From assembly GCF_000611675.1 (NCBI RefSeq), contig NZ_JATV01000003.1, forward strand, positions 62,001 to 126,000: a DNA stretch of 64,000 nucleotides. Direction: 5' to 3'. The position numbers and the translations under genes were made by a program. The notes beneath the pieces were generated by a model. It was not told where the DNA came from and searched no databases. It worked only from the letters and a program-made list of their open reading frames with translations. Numbering within the stretch: the stretch's first letter is position 1; every line of letters begins with the position of its first letter. Below, piece by piece: positions 52,736-63,486 of the stretch. The stretch is from Flavobacterium succinicans LMG 10402. GTDB taxonomy: Bacteria; Bacteroidota; Bacteroidia; Flavobacteriales; Flavobacteriaceae.

Positions 52736-52786
52736 GCTATGTTCTTCTAACAACACAACAAAAAAAGATAATAATAAAAAGGTTTT

Positions 52787-55684
52787 ATGTCTGAAGAGAG
52801 AATAATTAGAATAAACAAAGTTTTAAGGGAATTGAATATTTCTTTAGAAAGAGCTGTGGATTATCTTAAGGATAAAGGGATTGGTATTGAATCTAACCCA
52901 AACACAAAAATTTCTGAAGAGGTGTACAATGTCTTGTGCGGTCAGTTTGCTGGTGACAAAGGGAATAAAGAGGCATCAAAAGAAGTAGGGGAAGAGAAAA
53001 GAAAAGAGAAAGAAGCCTTACGGATCGAAAGAGAAAAAGAAATCGAAACGAAACGCAAAGCGGATGAAGAGCGATTAAAGCAACAAGAAATTATCAAAGC
53101 TAGGGCAGTAGTAACTGGTCCAGTTCAAGTTGGTAAAATTGATTTGAATCCTAAAAAAGCAACTTCTGTACCTGCTCCAGCTGCAATTGAAGAGAAAAAG
53201 GCTACTCCAGTAGTGAAAGCCGTTGAACCAGCAAAAGAAACTCCCACTGAAACTAAATCTATAGCTCCTGAGGAAACTAAAGTAGCACCTGTTGTTATTA
53301 AGCCAATTGAGGTTAGTGTTGAAAAAGAAGTGGTGAAAGAAGTGTCAAAGGAAGTGAAACCACAAGCAGAAAAGCCTAAAAGTGATAAGCCGAAAGAGAC
53401 TCCTTCGGAACCAACATCACAAGAGCCAGTTGAGGAAACGATTACTACTCAGTATCAAAAACTTTCAGGGACAACGCTTACCGGACAGATTATTGATTTG
53501 TCACAATTCAATAAGCCAAAAAAGAAAAAAGAAGAGCCTAAAATTACTCCAAACAAACCTGGTGCGCCTGGTGCAGTAGGAGCTAATAATGCCAATAAAA
53601 ATAAGCGTAAGCGTATTGCTCCAAAACCAGGTGCTCCAAGACCACCTGCAACTCCAGGGACTCCAAATCCAAATAAAATTACCCCAAACACGGGTGGTGG
53701 CGGATTTAATGCGAATAGAAATTCAAGACCTGGATTTGTGAAAGGAAATCGTCCTGCTATAGTAGCCAAAGTGGAGCCTACAGAGGAAGAAGTAAAAAAT
53801 CAAATTCGTGAAACTTTAGAGAAACTACAAGGTAAAGGTGGAAAATCTAAAGCAGCAAAATATCGTAGAGAAAAAAGAGAAACGCACCGTCAAAAAACGG
53901 ATGACGAGCAAAGAGCATTAGACGAAGGTAGCAAGACAATCAAGGTAACTGAGTTTGTTACTGTTGGTGAAATTGCGATCATGATGGATGTGCCGATTAC
54001 TAAAGTTATTGGTACTTGTATGTCGCTTGGAATCATGGTTACGATGAATCAACGTTTGGATGCTGAGACTTTGACTATTGTTTGTGATGAATTTGGATAT
54101 GAAGTTGAATTTATCACTGTTGACATTGAAGAAGCCATTCAAGTAGTTGAAGATAAAGAAGAAGATTTGGTAACACGTGCTCCTATTGTTACGGTAATGG
54201 GTCACGTCGATCACGGTAAAACATCTTTACTGGATTATATTCGTAAGGAAAATGTAATTGCTGGAGAGTCAGGAGGAATTACACAACATATTGGTGCCTA
54301 CGGAGTAACTTTGGATAATGGTCAAAAAATTGCATTTTTAGATACACCAGGTCACGAAGCTTTTACCGCGATGCGTGCACGTGGTGCTCAAGTTACGGAT
54401 ATTGCAATTATTGTGATTGCAGCAGATGATGATATTATGCCGCAAACTAAAGAGGCTATTTCTCACGCACAAGCTGCTGGAGTGCCAATTATTTTTGCGA
54501 TAAACAAAATTGATAAACCAAATGCTAATCCTGAAAAAGTTAAAGAAAGATTGGCTGGTATGAACTTATTGGTAGAGGACTGGGGAGGAAAAATTCAATC
54601 TCATGATATATCTGCAAAGGTTGGTACGGGTGTAAAAGAATTGTTAGAAAAAGTGTTGTTAGAGGCTGAGATTTTAGATTTAAAATCGAATCCTAATAAA
54701 GCAGCTCAAGGAACAGTTGTAGAAGCTTTCTTGGATAAAGGAAAAGGTTATGTGTCTACTATTTTAGTACAACATGGTACTTTAAGGGTAGGAGATTATA
54801 TGTTAGCAGGTAAGCATCACGGAAAAATTAAAGCGATGCATGATGAACGTGGACATGTGGTTAAAGAAGCAGGTCCTTCAACACCGGTTTCGGTTTTAGG
54901 TTTAGATGGTGCTGCAACAGCAGGTGATAAGTTTAATGTTTTTGAAGACGAAAAAGAGGCAAAACAAATTGCAGCTAAACGTTCTCAATTGATGCGTGAA
55001 CAATCTGTTAGAACGCAACGTCATATTACTTTAGATGAAATTGGTCGAAGAATTGCTTTGGGTCAATTTAAAGAATTGAATATTATTCTTAAAGGAGACG
55101 TTGATGGTTCTGTTGAAGCTTTATCTGATTCGTTCTCTAAATTATCAACTGACGAAATTCAAATCAATATTATTCATAAAGGAGTAGGTGCGATTACCGA
55201 AACGGATGTAATGTTAGCTTCAGCTTCTGATGCTATTATTATTGGATTTAACGTACGTCCTGCTGGAAATGCAAGACAGTTAGCAGATAAGGAAGAAATA
55301 GATATCCGTTACTATTCTATCATTTATGCCGCAATTGACGACTTGAAAGATGCGATGGAAGGAATGTTAGCTCCAGAAATGAAAGAAGAAGTATTAGGAA
55401 CGGCTGAAATTAGAGAGATCTTCAAGATTTCAAAAGTTGGTTCTATTGCAGGTAGTATGGTTATGGACGGTAAAATCCTTAAAAATGCAAAAATCCGTGT
55501 AGTTAGAGAAGGCGTTGTAATTTTTGATGGCGAGCTTATAGCATTGAAACGATTCAAAGACGATGTTAGAGAAGTAGCTAAAGGATATGATTGCGGTATT
55601 CAAATCAAAGGATTTAATGATATTGAAGAGCGTGATGTTATTGAATGTTACCATGAAGTTGCTATTAAGAAAAAATTGAAATAG
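52787..55684 (+). CDS. infB: Translation initiation factor IF-2
   Basis: A 965-residue IF-2. The N-terminal IF2_N-like domain ([27 protein letters not shown]) is followed by a long Lys/Glu/Pro-rich linker (about 70-330), then the conserved core. The G domain starts [18 protein letters not shown] (G1) near 467, with DTPGHEAF (G3) and INKIDKPN (G4). Domains II-IV end with [24 protein letters not shown]. The long repetitive linker is normal for the family. It ends the operon at a strong terminator. Confidence 0.97.
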   Translation: MSEERIIRINKVLRELNISLERAVDYLKDKGIGIESNPNTKISEEVYNVLCGQFAGDKGNKEASKEVGEEKRKEKEALRIEREKEIETKRKADEERLKQQEIIKARAVVTGPVQVGKIDLNPKKATSVPAPAAIEEKKATPVVKAVEPAKETPTETKSIAPEETKVAPVVIKPIEVSVEKEVVKEVSKEVKPQAEKPKSDKPKETPSEPTSQEPVEETITTQYQKLSGTTLTGQIIDLSQFNKPKKKKEEPKITPNKPGAPGAVGANNANKNKRKRIAPKPGAPRPPATPGTPNPNKITPNTGGGGFNANRNSRPGFVKGNRPAIVAKVEPTEEEVKNQIRETLEKLQGKGGKSKAAKYRREKRETHRQKTDDEQRALDEGSKTIKVTEFVTVGEIAIMMDVPITKVIGTCMSLGIMVTMNQRLDAETLTIVCDEFGYEVEFITVDIEEAIQVVEDKEEDLVTRAPIVTVMGHVDHGKTSLLDYIRKENVIAGESGGITQHIGAYGVTLDNGQKIAFLDTPGHEAFTAMRARGAQVTDIAIIVIAADDDIMPQTKEAISHAQAAGVPIIFAINKIDKPNANPEKVKERLAGMNLLVEDWGGKIQSHDISAKVGTGVKELLEKVLLEAEILDLKSNPNKAAQGTVVEAFLDKGKGYVSTILVQHGTLRVGDYMLAGKHHGKIKAMHDERGHVVKEAGPSTPVSVLGLDGAATAGDKFNVFEDEKEAKQIAAKRSQLMREQSVRTQRHITLDEIGRRIALGQFKELNIILKGDVDGSVEALSDSFSKLSTDEIQINIIHKGVGAITETDVMLASASDAIIIGFNVRPAGNARQLADKEEIDIRYYSIIYAAIDDLKDAMEGMLAPEMKEEVLGTAEIREIFKISKVGSIAGSMVMDGKILKNAKIRVVREGVVIFDGELIALKRFKDDVREVAKGYDCGIQIKGFNDIEERDVIECYHEVAIKKKLK

Positions 55685-55700
55685 TAATATGTTTTTCACA

Positions 55701-55731
55701 AAAAAAAGCCTCGTTTATCGAGGCTTTTTTT
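55701..55731 (+). terminator. Terminator after infB
   Basis: AAAAAAAGCCTCG pairs perfectly with CGAGGCTTTTTTT across a 5-base loop. Confidence 0.93.
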
Positions 55732-55927
55732 GTGGCATTAACGTGTTTCTAGTTGAAATCTAATTTATGATAGAGACGGGAATTTAATTTAATCCATTTC
55801 GTTCTAAAATAAGAAGAAGTAGGTTTAAAGCTAAAATAGGCGTGTTTGGCTTAGGTTTTTTGTAGTTCATACAATGTGTAAAAGCTGGCTATATATAGCG
55901 ATTTAAAAAGGGTAGAAAGGTAACGGA

Positions 55928-56317
55928 CTATTTTCCGGGCTTAATTAAAAAAGCTGTTTTATATCTTTTTCTGATGTCAATTAAATTTCTCTCTGCGTCC
56001 ATTCTGTTTCTAAAATTTCCAACCCAAACTTTGTAATTTGGTGTTTGGAAAATGATAGTTGCATCTAAATTTTTGTTAGATGATTTGAATTCTGTTAACG
56101 TTTTTTTAGCAAGATCGCTCGTGCCGTTAAATACTTGTATTTTGTATTGATCAGTAATTGATAAGGTATTATTTATTTTTCTTTTTTCATTTAATAGCTG
56201 ATCCACGATTGGATCCTGATTAATTTCTGTTTTTTTCTTTTGGGCATCCATTTTCGCTATCGTTATAGTTGCGAGCGCAAAGAAAATTATTCGCTTTTTT
56301 AAGTGAGGAAACTTCAT
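55928..56317 (-). CDS. SPOR domain protein, exported
   Basis: A 129-residue protein. ATG 56317 (MKFPHLKKRIIFFALATITIAKMDAQ) gives a signal peptide; a -7 box TACTTTTG on this strand at 56343-56336 leaves a very short leader and supports that start over the longer frame. The C-terminal 75 residues form a SPOR domain: YKIQVFNGTSDLAKKTLTEF, then YKVWVGNFRNRMDAERNLIDIRK. SPOR domains bind denuded peptidoglycan at division sites. No catalytic domain is attached. It is divergent from the act operon. Confidence 0.85.
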   Translation of the reverse strand: MKFPHLKKRIIFFALATITIAKMDAQKKKTEINQDPIVDQLLNEKRKINNTLSITDQYKIQVFNGTSDLAKKTLTEFKSSNKNLDATIIFQTPNYKVWVGNFRNRMDAERNLIDIRKRYKTAFLIKPGK

Positions 56318-56419
56318 AACTGATTGATTTTTATGCAAAAGTAATGCTTTAGTGGAAAAAATGAAAAGCAAACTTTATTTAGAATTAATATAAATTGTAT
56401 TTAAGACTATTTTAAGATT

Positions 56420-56484
56420 TTGTGAATAGTTCTTAAAGTGTATTTTTGTCCCGTATTTAAAAAAAAGAAGTGTTTTTTTTCGGG
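56420..56484 (+). promoter_or_regulatory. act operon promoter and 5' hairpin
   Basis: TTG (56420-56422) and TATTTTTG (56441-56448), 18 bases apart. CCCG (56450-56453) and CGGG (56481-56484) close a hairpin that also pairs a run of A with a run of T. It lies at the very 5' end of the transcript, with no T run after it. Confidence 0.6.
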
Positions 56485-56533
56485 TATACTTTGAAAAAAT
56501 ACATATCAATATTGTGGATAATTACTATACTAT

Positions 56534-57862
56534 ATGAAAAAGATGGGTAACCATAGTTCGATGACAAGGAAATTATGTTTTAGTTTAGCATTAATGCTAA
56601 CGATGTCCTTGAGTTTATTTGCGCAAGATCCTGCCGCTGCTGCTACAGATACAGCTGCGCCAGCACCTAGTGCTGGGGGAGATACAGCTAAAGGAAAGGA
56701 ATTGTTTAATGCCAATTGTGCTGCATGTCATAAATTAGACGCAAAGGCTACAGGGCCTGCATTAAGAGGTGTAGCTTCTAAGTATGAAATGGCTTGGCTT
56801 TACAAGTGGGTTAAAAACAGCTCTGATTTAATTAAGTCAGGTGATGCTGCTGCAGTAAAAGTTTTTGAAGAAAACAATAAAGCAGTAATGACTGCTTTTC
56901 CACAGTTGTCAAATGAAGATATTGATAATATTATAGCGTATACTTCAGAGCCAAAAGCAGAAACTCCTGTTGCTGCTGCAGGTGCAACTCCTACTGCTGG
57001 GGCTCAGAACCAAGAAGGTGGAATTAGTAACAATGTTATTCTTGGTGCATTGGCATTGGTGATGGCTATGTTGGTAGTTCTTTTGTTTTTTGTGAACAAT
57101 GTATTGAGAAAAGTTGCTAGAGCAAATGGTATTGAAGTGGAGTCTAAATCACCATCGATGCCTATTTGGAAAGCTTTTGCTAAAAATCAATTTTTAGTTT
57201 TAGTTTCTGCTATCCTTTTGTTGTTGTGTAGTGCTTACTTTGTTTATGGGTATTTAATGCAAATTGGTGTAGATCAAGAATATGCTCCAATTCAGCCTAT
57301 TCATTATTCTCATAAAATCCATGCTGGTGATAATGAAATTAACTGTAAATATTGTCACTCGGCCGCAAGAGTAAGTAAAAATGCTGGTATTCCATCTTTA
57401 AATGTTTGTATGAACTGTCATAAAAACATCTCTGAAGTAGCTGAAACAACTGCTACTCCTGAATACAGTAAAGCTTTCTATGATGAGCAAATTCAAAAAT
57501 TATATGCTGCTGTAGGTTGGGATAAAACTACACAATCTTACACTGGTAAAACGCAACCGGTTAAATGGGTTCGTATTCATAATTTACCAGACTTCGTATA
57601 TTTCAATCACTCTCAGCACGTAACCGTTGCTGGAATTGAATGTCAAACTTGTCACGGGCCTGTTGAAACGTATGAAATTCAAAAACAATTTGCTCCATTA
57701 ACAATGGGTTGGTGTATTGATTGTCATAGAAAGACAGATGTTAAAACGGAAGGAAACGAGTATTATACCAAAATTCACGAAGAACTTTCTAAGAAGTATG
57801 GTGTTGAGAAATTAACAGCTGCTCAAATGGGAGGTTTGGAGTGTGGTAAATGCCACTATTAA
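56534..57862 (+). CDS. actA: Alternative Complex III subunit A (multiheme cytochrome c)
   Basis: A 442-residue membrane-attached multiheme cytochrome. It has a signal peptide (MTRKLCFSLALMLTMSLSLFAQ region), an N-terminal monoheme domain with CAACH near residue 60, two membrane segments (NVILGALALVMAMLVVLLFFV near 169 and QFLVLVSAILLLLCSAYFVYGYL near 219), and a C-terminal domain with CKYCH, CMNCH, CQTCH, CIDCH and, two residues from the end, CGKCHY. That is six CXXCH sites: one plus five. It relays electrons from quinol oxidation toward cytochrome c or oxidase. It is the first gene of actABCDEF. The start could also be Met4 or Met10. Confidence 0.93.
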   Translation: MKKMGNHSSMTRKLCFSLALMLTMSLSLFAQDPAAAATDTAAPAPSAGGDTAKGKELFNANCAACHKLDAKATGPALRGVASKYEMAWLYKWVKNSSDLIKSGDAAAVKVFEENNKAVMTAFPQLSNEDIDNIIAYTSEPKAETPVAAAGATPTAGAQNQEGGISNNVILGALALVMAMLVVLLFFVNNVLRKVARANGIEVESKSPSMPIWKAFAKNQFLVLVSAILLLLCSAYFVYGYLMQIGVDQEYAPIQPIHYSHKIHAGDNEINCKYCHSAARVSKNAGIPSLNVCMNCHKNISEVAETTATPEYSKAFYDEQIQKLYAAVGWDKTTQSYTGKTQPVKWVRIHNLPDFVYFNHSQHVTVAGIECQTCHGPVETYEIQKQFAPLTMGWCIDCHRKTDVKTEGNEYYTKIHEELSKKYGVEKLTAAQMGGLECGKCHY

Positions 57863-57897
57863 AAAGAAATTATTAAGATTTAATATTTATATATAAT

Positions 57898-60800
57898 ATG
57901 TCATCAAACAAAAAATACTGGAAAAGTGTTGAAGAACTAGACGGAAATAGTTCTATTGTTGAGGCGCTTAAGAATAACGAGTTTGTTGAAGAGATTCCTA
58001 CCGATGAATTTTTGGGGAATAGCGATAAATTATCTTCCTCTACTTCACGTCGTGATTTTTTAAAGTACGTTGGTTTTAGTACTGCTGCTGCAACTTTAGC
58101 AGCGTGCGAAGGACCTGTAAACAAATCAATACCTTATGTGTTGCAACCTGAGGAAATCATTCCTGGTGTAGCAGATTATTATGCTACAACTGTTTTTGAC
58201 GGTTTTGATTTTGCTAATTTATTGGTTAAAACTCGTGAAGGACGACCTATTAAAATCGATAATAATACAATAGCAGGAGCTAAATTTTCTGCTAATGCTA
58301 GAATACATGCGTCTATATTGTCATTGTATGATAATATGCGTTTGAAAGAGCCTAAAGTAGCAGGAAAAGCTGCTTCTTGGTCTTCAGTAGATGCTAAGTT
58401 GAAATCTAGTGTCGCTGAGGCTAAAGCAAAAGGCGGTCAAGTAGTTTTGCTTACCAATACTTTAGCTAGCCCTTCAACAGAAAAATTGATTGCTGAGTTT
58501 ACAGCTAAAAACCCAAATGCTAAACATGTAGTTTATGATGCTGTATCTTCTTCAGAAGCGCTAGATGCATTTCAAACTGTTTATGGCAAAAGAGCTTTAG
58601 TTGATTATGATTTTTCAAAAGCTTCTTTGATTGTTTCTGTAGGAGCTGATTTCTTAGGAGATTGGCAAGGAGGTGGTTTTGATGCTGGATATGCACAAGG
58701 TAGAATTCCTAAAGCCGGAAAAATGTCTCGTCATTTTCAATTTGAAGCGAATATGACATTATCTGGTGCTGCTGCTGATAAGCGTGTGCCAATGTCTGTT
58801 GCTAATCAAAAACAAGCTTTAGTTCATATATATAATGTTATTACTGGAAATAATGTTTCAGTAAAATTAGATGATAAATTCAAAGCTGAAGTTACAAAAG
58901 CTGCTCAACAATTGAAATCTGCAGGTTCCAAAGGAGTTTTGGTTTGTGGGATTCAAGACGTAAATGCGCAGTTATTAGTTTTGGCTATTAATCAAGCTTT
59001 ATCAAGCGAAGCGTTTGTTACTTCAGGTGCACGTTTGATCAGAAAAGGTTCAAATGCAGCTGTTGCTCAATTATTAAAAGACATGAATGCTGGAATTGTT
59101 CATACATTGATTATGAGTGGTGTTAATCCAGTGTATACTTTAGCTGATAGCAAATCATTTGTTGATGGTTTGAAAAAAGTTACTACTTCTGTTGCTTTAA
59201 CAATCAAAGAAGATGAAACTGCCTTATTGGCTACTATTGCTGCTCCAGTTCCACATTATTTAGAGTCTTGGGGTGATTTGCAATTAACGGAAGGTTCTTA
59301 TAGTATTACTCAACCAACCATTCGCCCTTTATTTGATACCAAACAATTTCAAGATGTTTTGTTGTCACTAAATGGTATTCCTGGTGCTTATTATGATTAC
59401 TTGAAAGCGGTTTCGGCTGCAAATTTTGTAGGTTCAAGCTGGAATAAAGTGCTGCATGATGGTATTTATGTTGGTACAGTTGGTACTGCTTCTGCAGGAA
59501 CAGTTAACTATGGTGCTGCTGCAAATATCTTAGCCAGTGCATCAAGTGTTAAAGGTTTAGAATTAGTGTTGTATACTAAAACTGGTATGGGAGATGGTCA
59601 ACAAGCCAATAACCCTTGGTTGCAAGAATTTCCAGATCCAATTACGAGAGTTTCTTGGGATAACTATATTACAGTTTCTAATGCTGATGCAACTAAAATT
59701 GGATTGTCAAACGAAATTGTGGCTAATGGTGGTTTGAATGGTTCTTACGTGAAGTTAACAGCTAATGGTGTTACTTTAGAGAATGTTCCTGTTATCGTGC
59801 AACCTGGTCAAGCGGTTGGAACTGTTGGTATGGCTCTAGGTTACGGACGTAAAGCTGCTCTTAAAGAAGAAATGCAAGTAGGTATTAACGCTTACTCATT
59901 ATATAAAGATTTTAATGATTTACAAAACGTAACCCTTGAATTGGCTTCTGGAGAACATGAGTTTGCTTGTGTTCAAGGTCAAAAAACATTAATGGGTCGT
60001 GGAGATATTATTAAAGAAACTACTTTAGAGATCTTTAATACTAAAGATGCTGCTGTTTGGAATGAACAACCAGTTGTTTCTTTGGATCACAAAGAAGTAG
60101 AAGCTACTTCTGTTGGGTTGTGGGATTCTTTCGATCGTTCGATTGGTCATCATTTTAATCTTTCAATTGATTTAAATGCTTGTACTGGTTGTGGAGCATG
60201 TGTAATTGCTTGTCATGCTGAAAATAACGTACCAGTTGTTGGAAAAGATGAAATTAGAAGAAGTAGAGATATGCATTGGTTGCGTATCGACAGATATTAT
60301 TCTTCTGAAAGTACTTTTGCTGGTGATGTTGAAAGAAAAGAGAATATAGCTGGTTTGTCTAGTTCGTTATCTACTTTCAATGAAATGGAAAAAGCAGCGG
60401 ATAATCCACAAGTTTCTTTCCAGCCTGTTATGTGTCAGCACTGTAATCACGCACCATGTGAAACAGTTTGTCCAGTTGCAGCAACGTCTCATGGTCGTCA
60501 AGGTCAAAACCAAATGGCTTATAACCGTTGCGTTGGTACTCGTTACTGTGCGAACAACTGTCCATATAAAGTACGTCGTTTTAACTGGTTCTTGTACAAC
60601 AAAAACAGCGAGTTCGATTATCATATGAATGATGATTTGGGTAGAATGGTATTAAATCCAGATGTTAACGTTCGTTCTCGTGGAGTTATGGAGAAATGTT
60701 CGATGTGTATTCAAATGACACAAGCAACTATTCTTAAAGCGAAAAGAGAAGGTAGAGCGATTAAAGATGGAGAATTCCAAACTGCTTGTTCTAATGCTTG

Positions 60801-60948
60801 TTCTTCTGGCGCCATGACTTTTGGTGATGTTAATGATAAAGAGGCTGTGGTTGCTAAGTTAGCTGCAGATGAAAGATCATACCATTTGTTAGAGCATGTT
60901 GGTACAAAACCAAACGTGGTTTATCAAGTTAAAGTTAGAAATATCTAG
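57898..60948 (+). CDS. actB: Alternative Complex III subunit B (iron-sulfur, molybdopterin-oxidoreductase-like)
   Basis: A 1016-residue protein. Near residue 43 is a twin-arginine signal (TSRRDFLKYVGFSTAAATLAACEG) whose LAAC could also be a lipobox, consistent with Tat export and lipid anchoring. The first 700 residues resemble a molybdopterin oxidoreductase that in ACIII carries no Mo cofactor. The C-terminal part is a four-cluster ferredoxin: CTGCGACVIACHAENNVPVV near 762, CQHCNHAPCETVCPVAA near 845, CVGTRYCANNCPYKVRRFNW, and CSMCIQMTQ with CSNACSSGAMTFGD. It receives electrons from the quinol site and passes them to ActA. It lies 35 bases after actA. Confidence 0.94.
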   Translation: MSSNKKYWKSVEELDGNSSIVEALKNNEFVEEIPTDEFLGNSDKLSSSTSRRDFLKYVGFSTAAATLAACEGPVNKSIPYVLQPEEIIPGVADYYATTVFDGFDFANLLVKTREGRPIKIDNNTIAGAKFSANARIHASILSLYDNMRLKEPKVAGKAASWSSVDAKLKSSVAEAKAKGGQVVLLTNTLASPSTEKLIAEFTAKNPNAKHVVYDAVSSSEALDAFQTVYGKRALVDYDFSKASLIVSVGADFLGDWQGGGFDAGYAQGRIPKAGKMSRHFQFEANMTLSGAAADKRVPMSVANQKQALVHIYNVITGNNVSVKLDDKFKAEVTKAAQQLKSAGSKGVLVCGIQDVNAQLLVLAINQALSSEAFVTSGARLIRKGSNAAVAQLLKDMNAGIVHTLIMSGVNPVYTLADSKSFVDGLKKVTTSVALTIKEDETALLATIAAPVPHYLESWGDLQLTEGSYSITQPTIRPLFDTKQFQDVLLSLNGIPGAYYDYLKAVSAANFVGSSWNKVLHDGIYVGTVGTASAGTVNYGAAANILASASSVKGLELVLYTKTGMGDGQQANNPWLQEFPDPITRVSWDNYITVSNADATKIGLSNEIVANGGLNGSYVKLTANGVTLENVPVIVQPGQAVGTVGMALGYGRKAALKEEMQVGINAYSLYKDFNDLQNVTLELASGEHEFACVQGQKTLMGRGDIIKETTLEIFNTKDAAVWNEQPVVSLDHKEVEATSVGLWDSFDRSIGHHFNLSIDLNACTGCGACVIACHAENNVPVVGKDEIRRSRDMHWLRIDRYYSSESTFAGDVERKENIAGLSSSLSTFNEMEKAADNPQVSFQPVMCQHCNHAPCETVCPVAATSHGRQGQNQMAYNRCVGTRYCANNCPYKVRRFNWFLYNKNSEFDYHMNDDLGRMVLNPDVNVRSRGVMEKCSMCIQMTQATILKAKREGRAIKDGEFQTACSNACSSGAMTFGDVNDKEAVVAKLAADERSYHLLEHVGTKPNVVYQVKVRNI

Positions 60949-60984
60949 TAAAAAAAAATTAATTAAGAATCAATATAAAGGATT

Positions 60985-62388
60985 ATGTCGTCTCACTACG
61001 AAGCAGCCATTAGAAAACCCTTAGTTATAGGTGATAAATCTTATCACGATGTAACTGTAGATGTAGCAGCACCTGTTGAAGGTAAAGCTAATAAGCATTG
61101 GTGGATTGTATTCACAATCGCATTAACCGCTTTCCTTTGGGGATTGGGTTGTATTATTTACACAGTATCTACCGGTATCGGAACTTGGGGATTAAACAAA
61201 ACAGTTGGATGGGCCTGGGATATCACTAACTTCGTTTGGTGGGTAGGTATCGGGCACGCTGGAACGTTAATTTCAGCAGTACTTTTACTTTTCCGTCAAC
61301 GATGGAGAATGGCTATTAACCGTTCTGCGGAAGCCATGACTATCTTCTCAGTTATTCAAGCAGGTTTGTTTCCAATTATTCACATGGGTCGTCCATGGTT
61401 AGCGTATTGGGTACTTCCAGTTCCAAATCAATTTGGTTCTCTTTGGGTTAACTTCAACTCACCATTATTATGGGACGTATTTGCAATTTCAACTTATTTG
61501 TCAGTTTCATTAGTTTTCTGGTGGACTGGTCTTTTGCCTGATTTTGCCATGTTGCGAGATAGAGCAGTAACGCCTTTTAACAAAAGAGTATATTCTATCC
61601 TAAGTTTTGGATGGAGTGGTAGAGCTAAAGATTGGCAACGTTTTGAAGAGGTTTCTCTTGTACTTGCAGGTTTAGCAACTCCACTTGTACTTTCTGTACA
61701 CACCATTGTATCAATGGACTTTGCTACTTCTGTAATTCCAGGATGGCATACCACCATTTTTCCTCCTTACTTTGTTGCTGGTGCGGTTTTCTCAGGGTTT
61801 GCTATGGTTAACACCTTGCTTATTATTATGAGAAAAGTATCTAACTTAGAGGCTTATATTACTGTTCAACATATCGAGTTAATGAATATCGTAATTATGA
61901 TTACGGGTTCTATTGTAGGTGTTGCTTACATCACTGAATTATTCATCGCTTGGTATTCAGGAGTTGAATACGAACAATATGCATTCTTGAATAGAGCTAC
62001 TGGGCCTTACTGGTGGGCATATTGGGCAATGATGACGTGTAACGTTTTCTCTCCTCAGTTCATGTGGTTCAAAAAATTACGTACAAGTATCATGTTTTCG
62101 TTTGTAATCTCTATTGTTGTAAACATTGGAATGTGGTTTGAGCGTTTCGTAATTATTGTTACTTCTTTGCACAGAGATTATTTACCATCTTCTTGGACGA
62201 TGTTTTCACCAACCTTTGTTGATATTGGTATTTTTATAGGAACTATTGGATTCTTCTTTGTGTTGTTTTTATTGTATTCAAGAACTTTCCCTGTGATTGC
62301 TCAGGCTGAAGTAAAAACAATTTTAAAAGGAAGTGGAGATAACTACAAAAGAGAAAGAGAAGCTAATAAAGATGTACACCATGAGTAA
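60985..62388 (+). CDS. actC: Alternative Complex III subunit C (NrfD-like quinol-oxidising membrane protein)
   Basis: A 467-residue integral membrane protein of the NrfD/PsrC family with about ten helices. The segment HWWIVFTIALTAFLWGLGCIIYTVSTGIGTWGLNKTVGWAWDITNFVWWVGIGHAGTLISAVLLLF holds the first helices and an acidic/His-containing quinol-side loop. WMFSPTF-like and PSSWTMFSPTFVDIG near 390 mark the family. It forms the quinol-oxidation site with ActB. Its stop overlaps the actD ATG by eight bases, showing tight coupling. Confidence 0.93.
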   Translation: MSSHYEAAIRKPLVIGDKSYHDVTVDVAAPVEGKANKHWWIVFTIALTAFLWGLGCIIYTVSTGIGTWGLNKTVGWAWDITNFVWWVGIGHAGTLISAVLLLFRQRWRMAINRSAEAMTIFSVIQAGLFPIIHMGRPWLAYWVLPVPNQFGSLWVNFNSPLLWDVFAISTYLSVSLVFWWTGLLPDFAMLRDRAVTPFNKRVYSILSFGWSGRAKDWQRFEEVSLVLAGLATPLVLSVHTIVSMDFATSVIPGWHTTIFPPYFVAGAVFSGFAMVNTLLIIMRKVSNLEAYITVQHIELMNIVIMITGSIVGVAYITELFIAWYSGVEYEQYAFLNRATGPYWWAYWAMMTCNVFSPQFMWFKKLRTSIMFSFVISIVVNIGMWFERFVIIVTSLHRDYLPSSWTMFSPTFVDIGIFIGTIGFFFVLFLLYSRTFPVIAQAEVKTILKGSGDNYKREREANKDVHHE

Positions 62389-62905
62389 TAAAGTAATATA
62401 CGCTATATACAACGACGATGATGTATTAATGGATGCCGTTAAAAAAACACGTGCAGCACATCATCATATTGAAGAAGTTTTTACCCCTTTTCCTGTACAC
62501 GGATTAGATAAAGCAATGGGATTGGCACCAACTAGATTAGCTATTTGTGCTTTTATCTATGGTTTGTGTGGTATTTCATTCGCTACTTGGATGATGAATT
62601 ATATCATGATTCAAGATTGGCCTCAAGATATTGGTGGTAAACCAAGTTTTAGCTACATCGAAAACATGCCAGCTTTTGTGCCAATTATGTTTGAAGAAAC
62701 AGTTTTCTTTGCTGCTCACTTAATGGTAATCACATTTTACATGAGAAGTAAATTGTGGCCATTTAAACAAGCTGAAAATCCTGATGTTAGAACAACTGAT
62801 GACCATTTTTTGATGGAAGTAGCGGTTAATAATAATGAAGAAGAATTAGTTTCTTTCTTTAAAAGTACAGGTGCAGTAGAAGTAAATGTAATAGATAAGA
62901 ATTAA
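62381..62905 (+). CDS. actD: Alternative Complex III subunit D (DUF3341)
   Basis: A 174-residue membrane protein. ATG 62381 (MSNKVIYAIYNDDDVLMDAVKK) is chosen over an ATG at 62333 that lies within actC. The N-terminal ferredoxin-like fold (DDDVLMDAVKKTRAAHHHIEEVFTPFPVHGLDKAMGL) is followed by two helices (RLAICAFIYGLCGISFATWMM; FVPIMFEETVFFAAHLMVITFYM). This is DUF3341, a structural subunit at the periphery of ActC. It overlaps actC by eight bases. Confidence 0.92.
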   Translation: MSNKVIYAIYNDDDVLMDAVKKTRAAHHHIEEVFTPFPVHGLDKAMGLAPTRLAICAFIYGLCGISFATWMMNYIMIQDWPQDIGGKPSFSYIENMPAFVPIMFEETVFFAAHLMVITFYMRSKLWPFKQAENPDVRTTDDHFLMEVAVNNNEEELVSFFKSTGAVEVNVIDKN

Positions 62906-62913
62906 TTGTAGCT

Positions 62914-63459
62914 ATGAGAAGTATATATAAATTGACGCTTTTGGCTGGTATTACTTTGTTAGTTTCGTCATGTCAAGATAAATTGACCCCGAACTATCAG
63001 TATTTTCCAAACATGTATGAATCTGTAGGTTACGAGACCTATGCAGAGTCTGATGCTTTTAAAGATGGTAAAGAAGGGCAATTGCCTGCTAAGGGTTCTC
63101 TTAAAAGAGGATTTGAAGTTTATGAGTATGAAAATTCAACTGCAGGTTATGAATTAGCGAAAGCTAATTTGAAGTCTCCATTGGATTCTTTAAGTAAAAA
63201 TCCTGAAAAAGGTAAAGAACTTTTTGAAATTTACTGTATGAGTTGTCATGGAGCAACAGGAAATGGTAAAGGTAAATTAGTTGAAAGAGAAAAGTTTCTT
63301 GGTGTACCTAGTTATGCTGACCGTCCAATTACGGAAGGAAGTGTATTCCATGTAATTACTTATGGATTGAATTCTATGGGATCACATGCAAATCAATTGA
63401 GTGCACAAGAACGTTGGTTAGTGGTAGACTATGTTCTTAAACTAAAAAGCGAATTATAA
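62914..63459 (+). CDS. actE: Alternative Complex III subunit E (monoheme cytochrome c lipoprotein)
   Basis: A 181-residue lipoprotein: signal peptide with lipobox LVSSC (Cys20). The C-terminal half is a class-I cytochrome c domain: GKELFEIYCMSCHGATGNGKGKLV near residues 101-124, with the axial Met probably in LNSMGSHANQLS near 155, and AQERWLVVDYVLKL. It accepts electrons from ActA and may hand them to the oxidase. It follows actD by eight bases. Confidence 0.93.
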   Translation: MRSIYKLTLLAGITLLVSSCQDKLTPNYQYFPNMYESVGYETYAESDAFKDGKEGQLPAKGSLKRGFEVYEYENSTAGYELAKANLKSPLDSLSKNPEKGKELFEIYCMSCHGATGNGKGKLVEREKFLGVPSYADRPITEGSVFHVITYGLNSMGSHANQLSAQERWLVVDYVLKLKSEL

Positions 63460-63486
63460 TTGTTGAACAAACTGATCGTAATAGAT

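Noticed and set aside
53455..53769. Pro/Gly/Phe-rich frame antisense to infB
   Set aside because: It mirrors the repetitive linker of infB; its apparent hydrophobic repeats are an artefact of the complementary codons.
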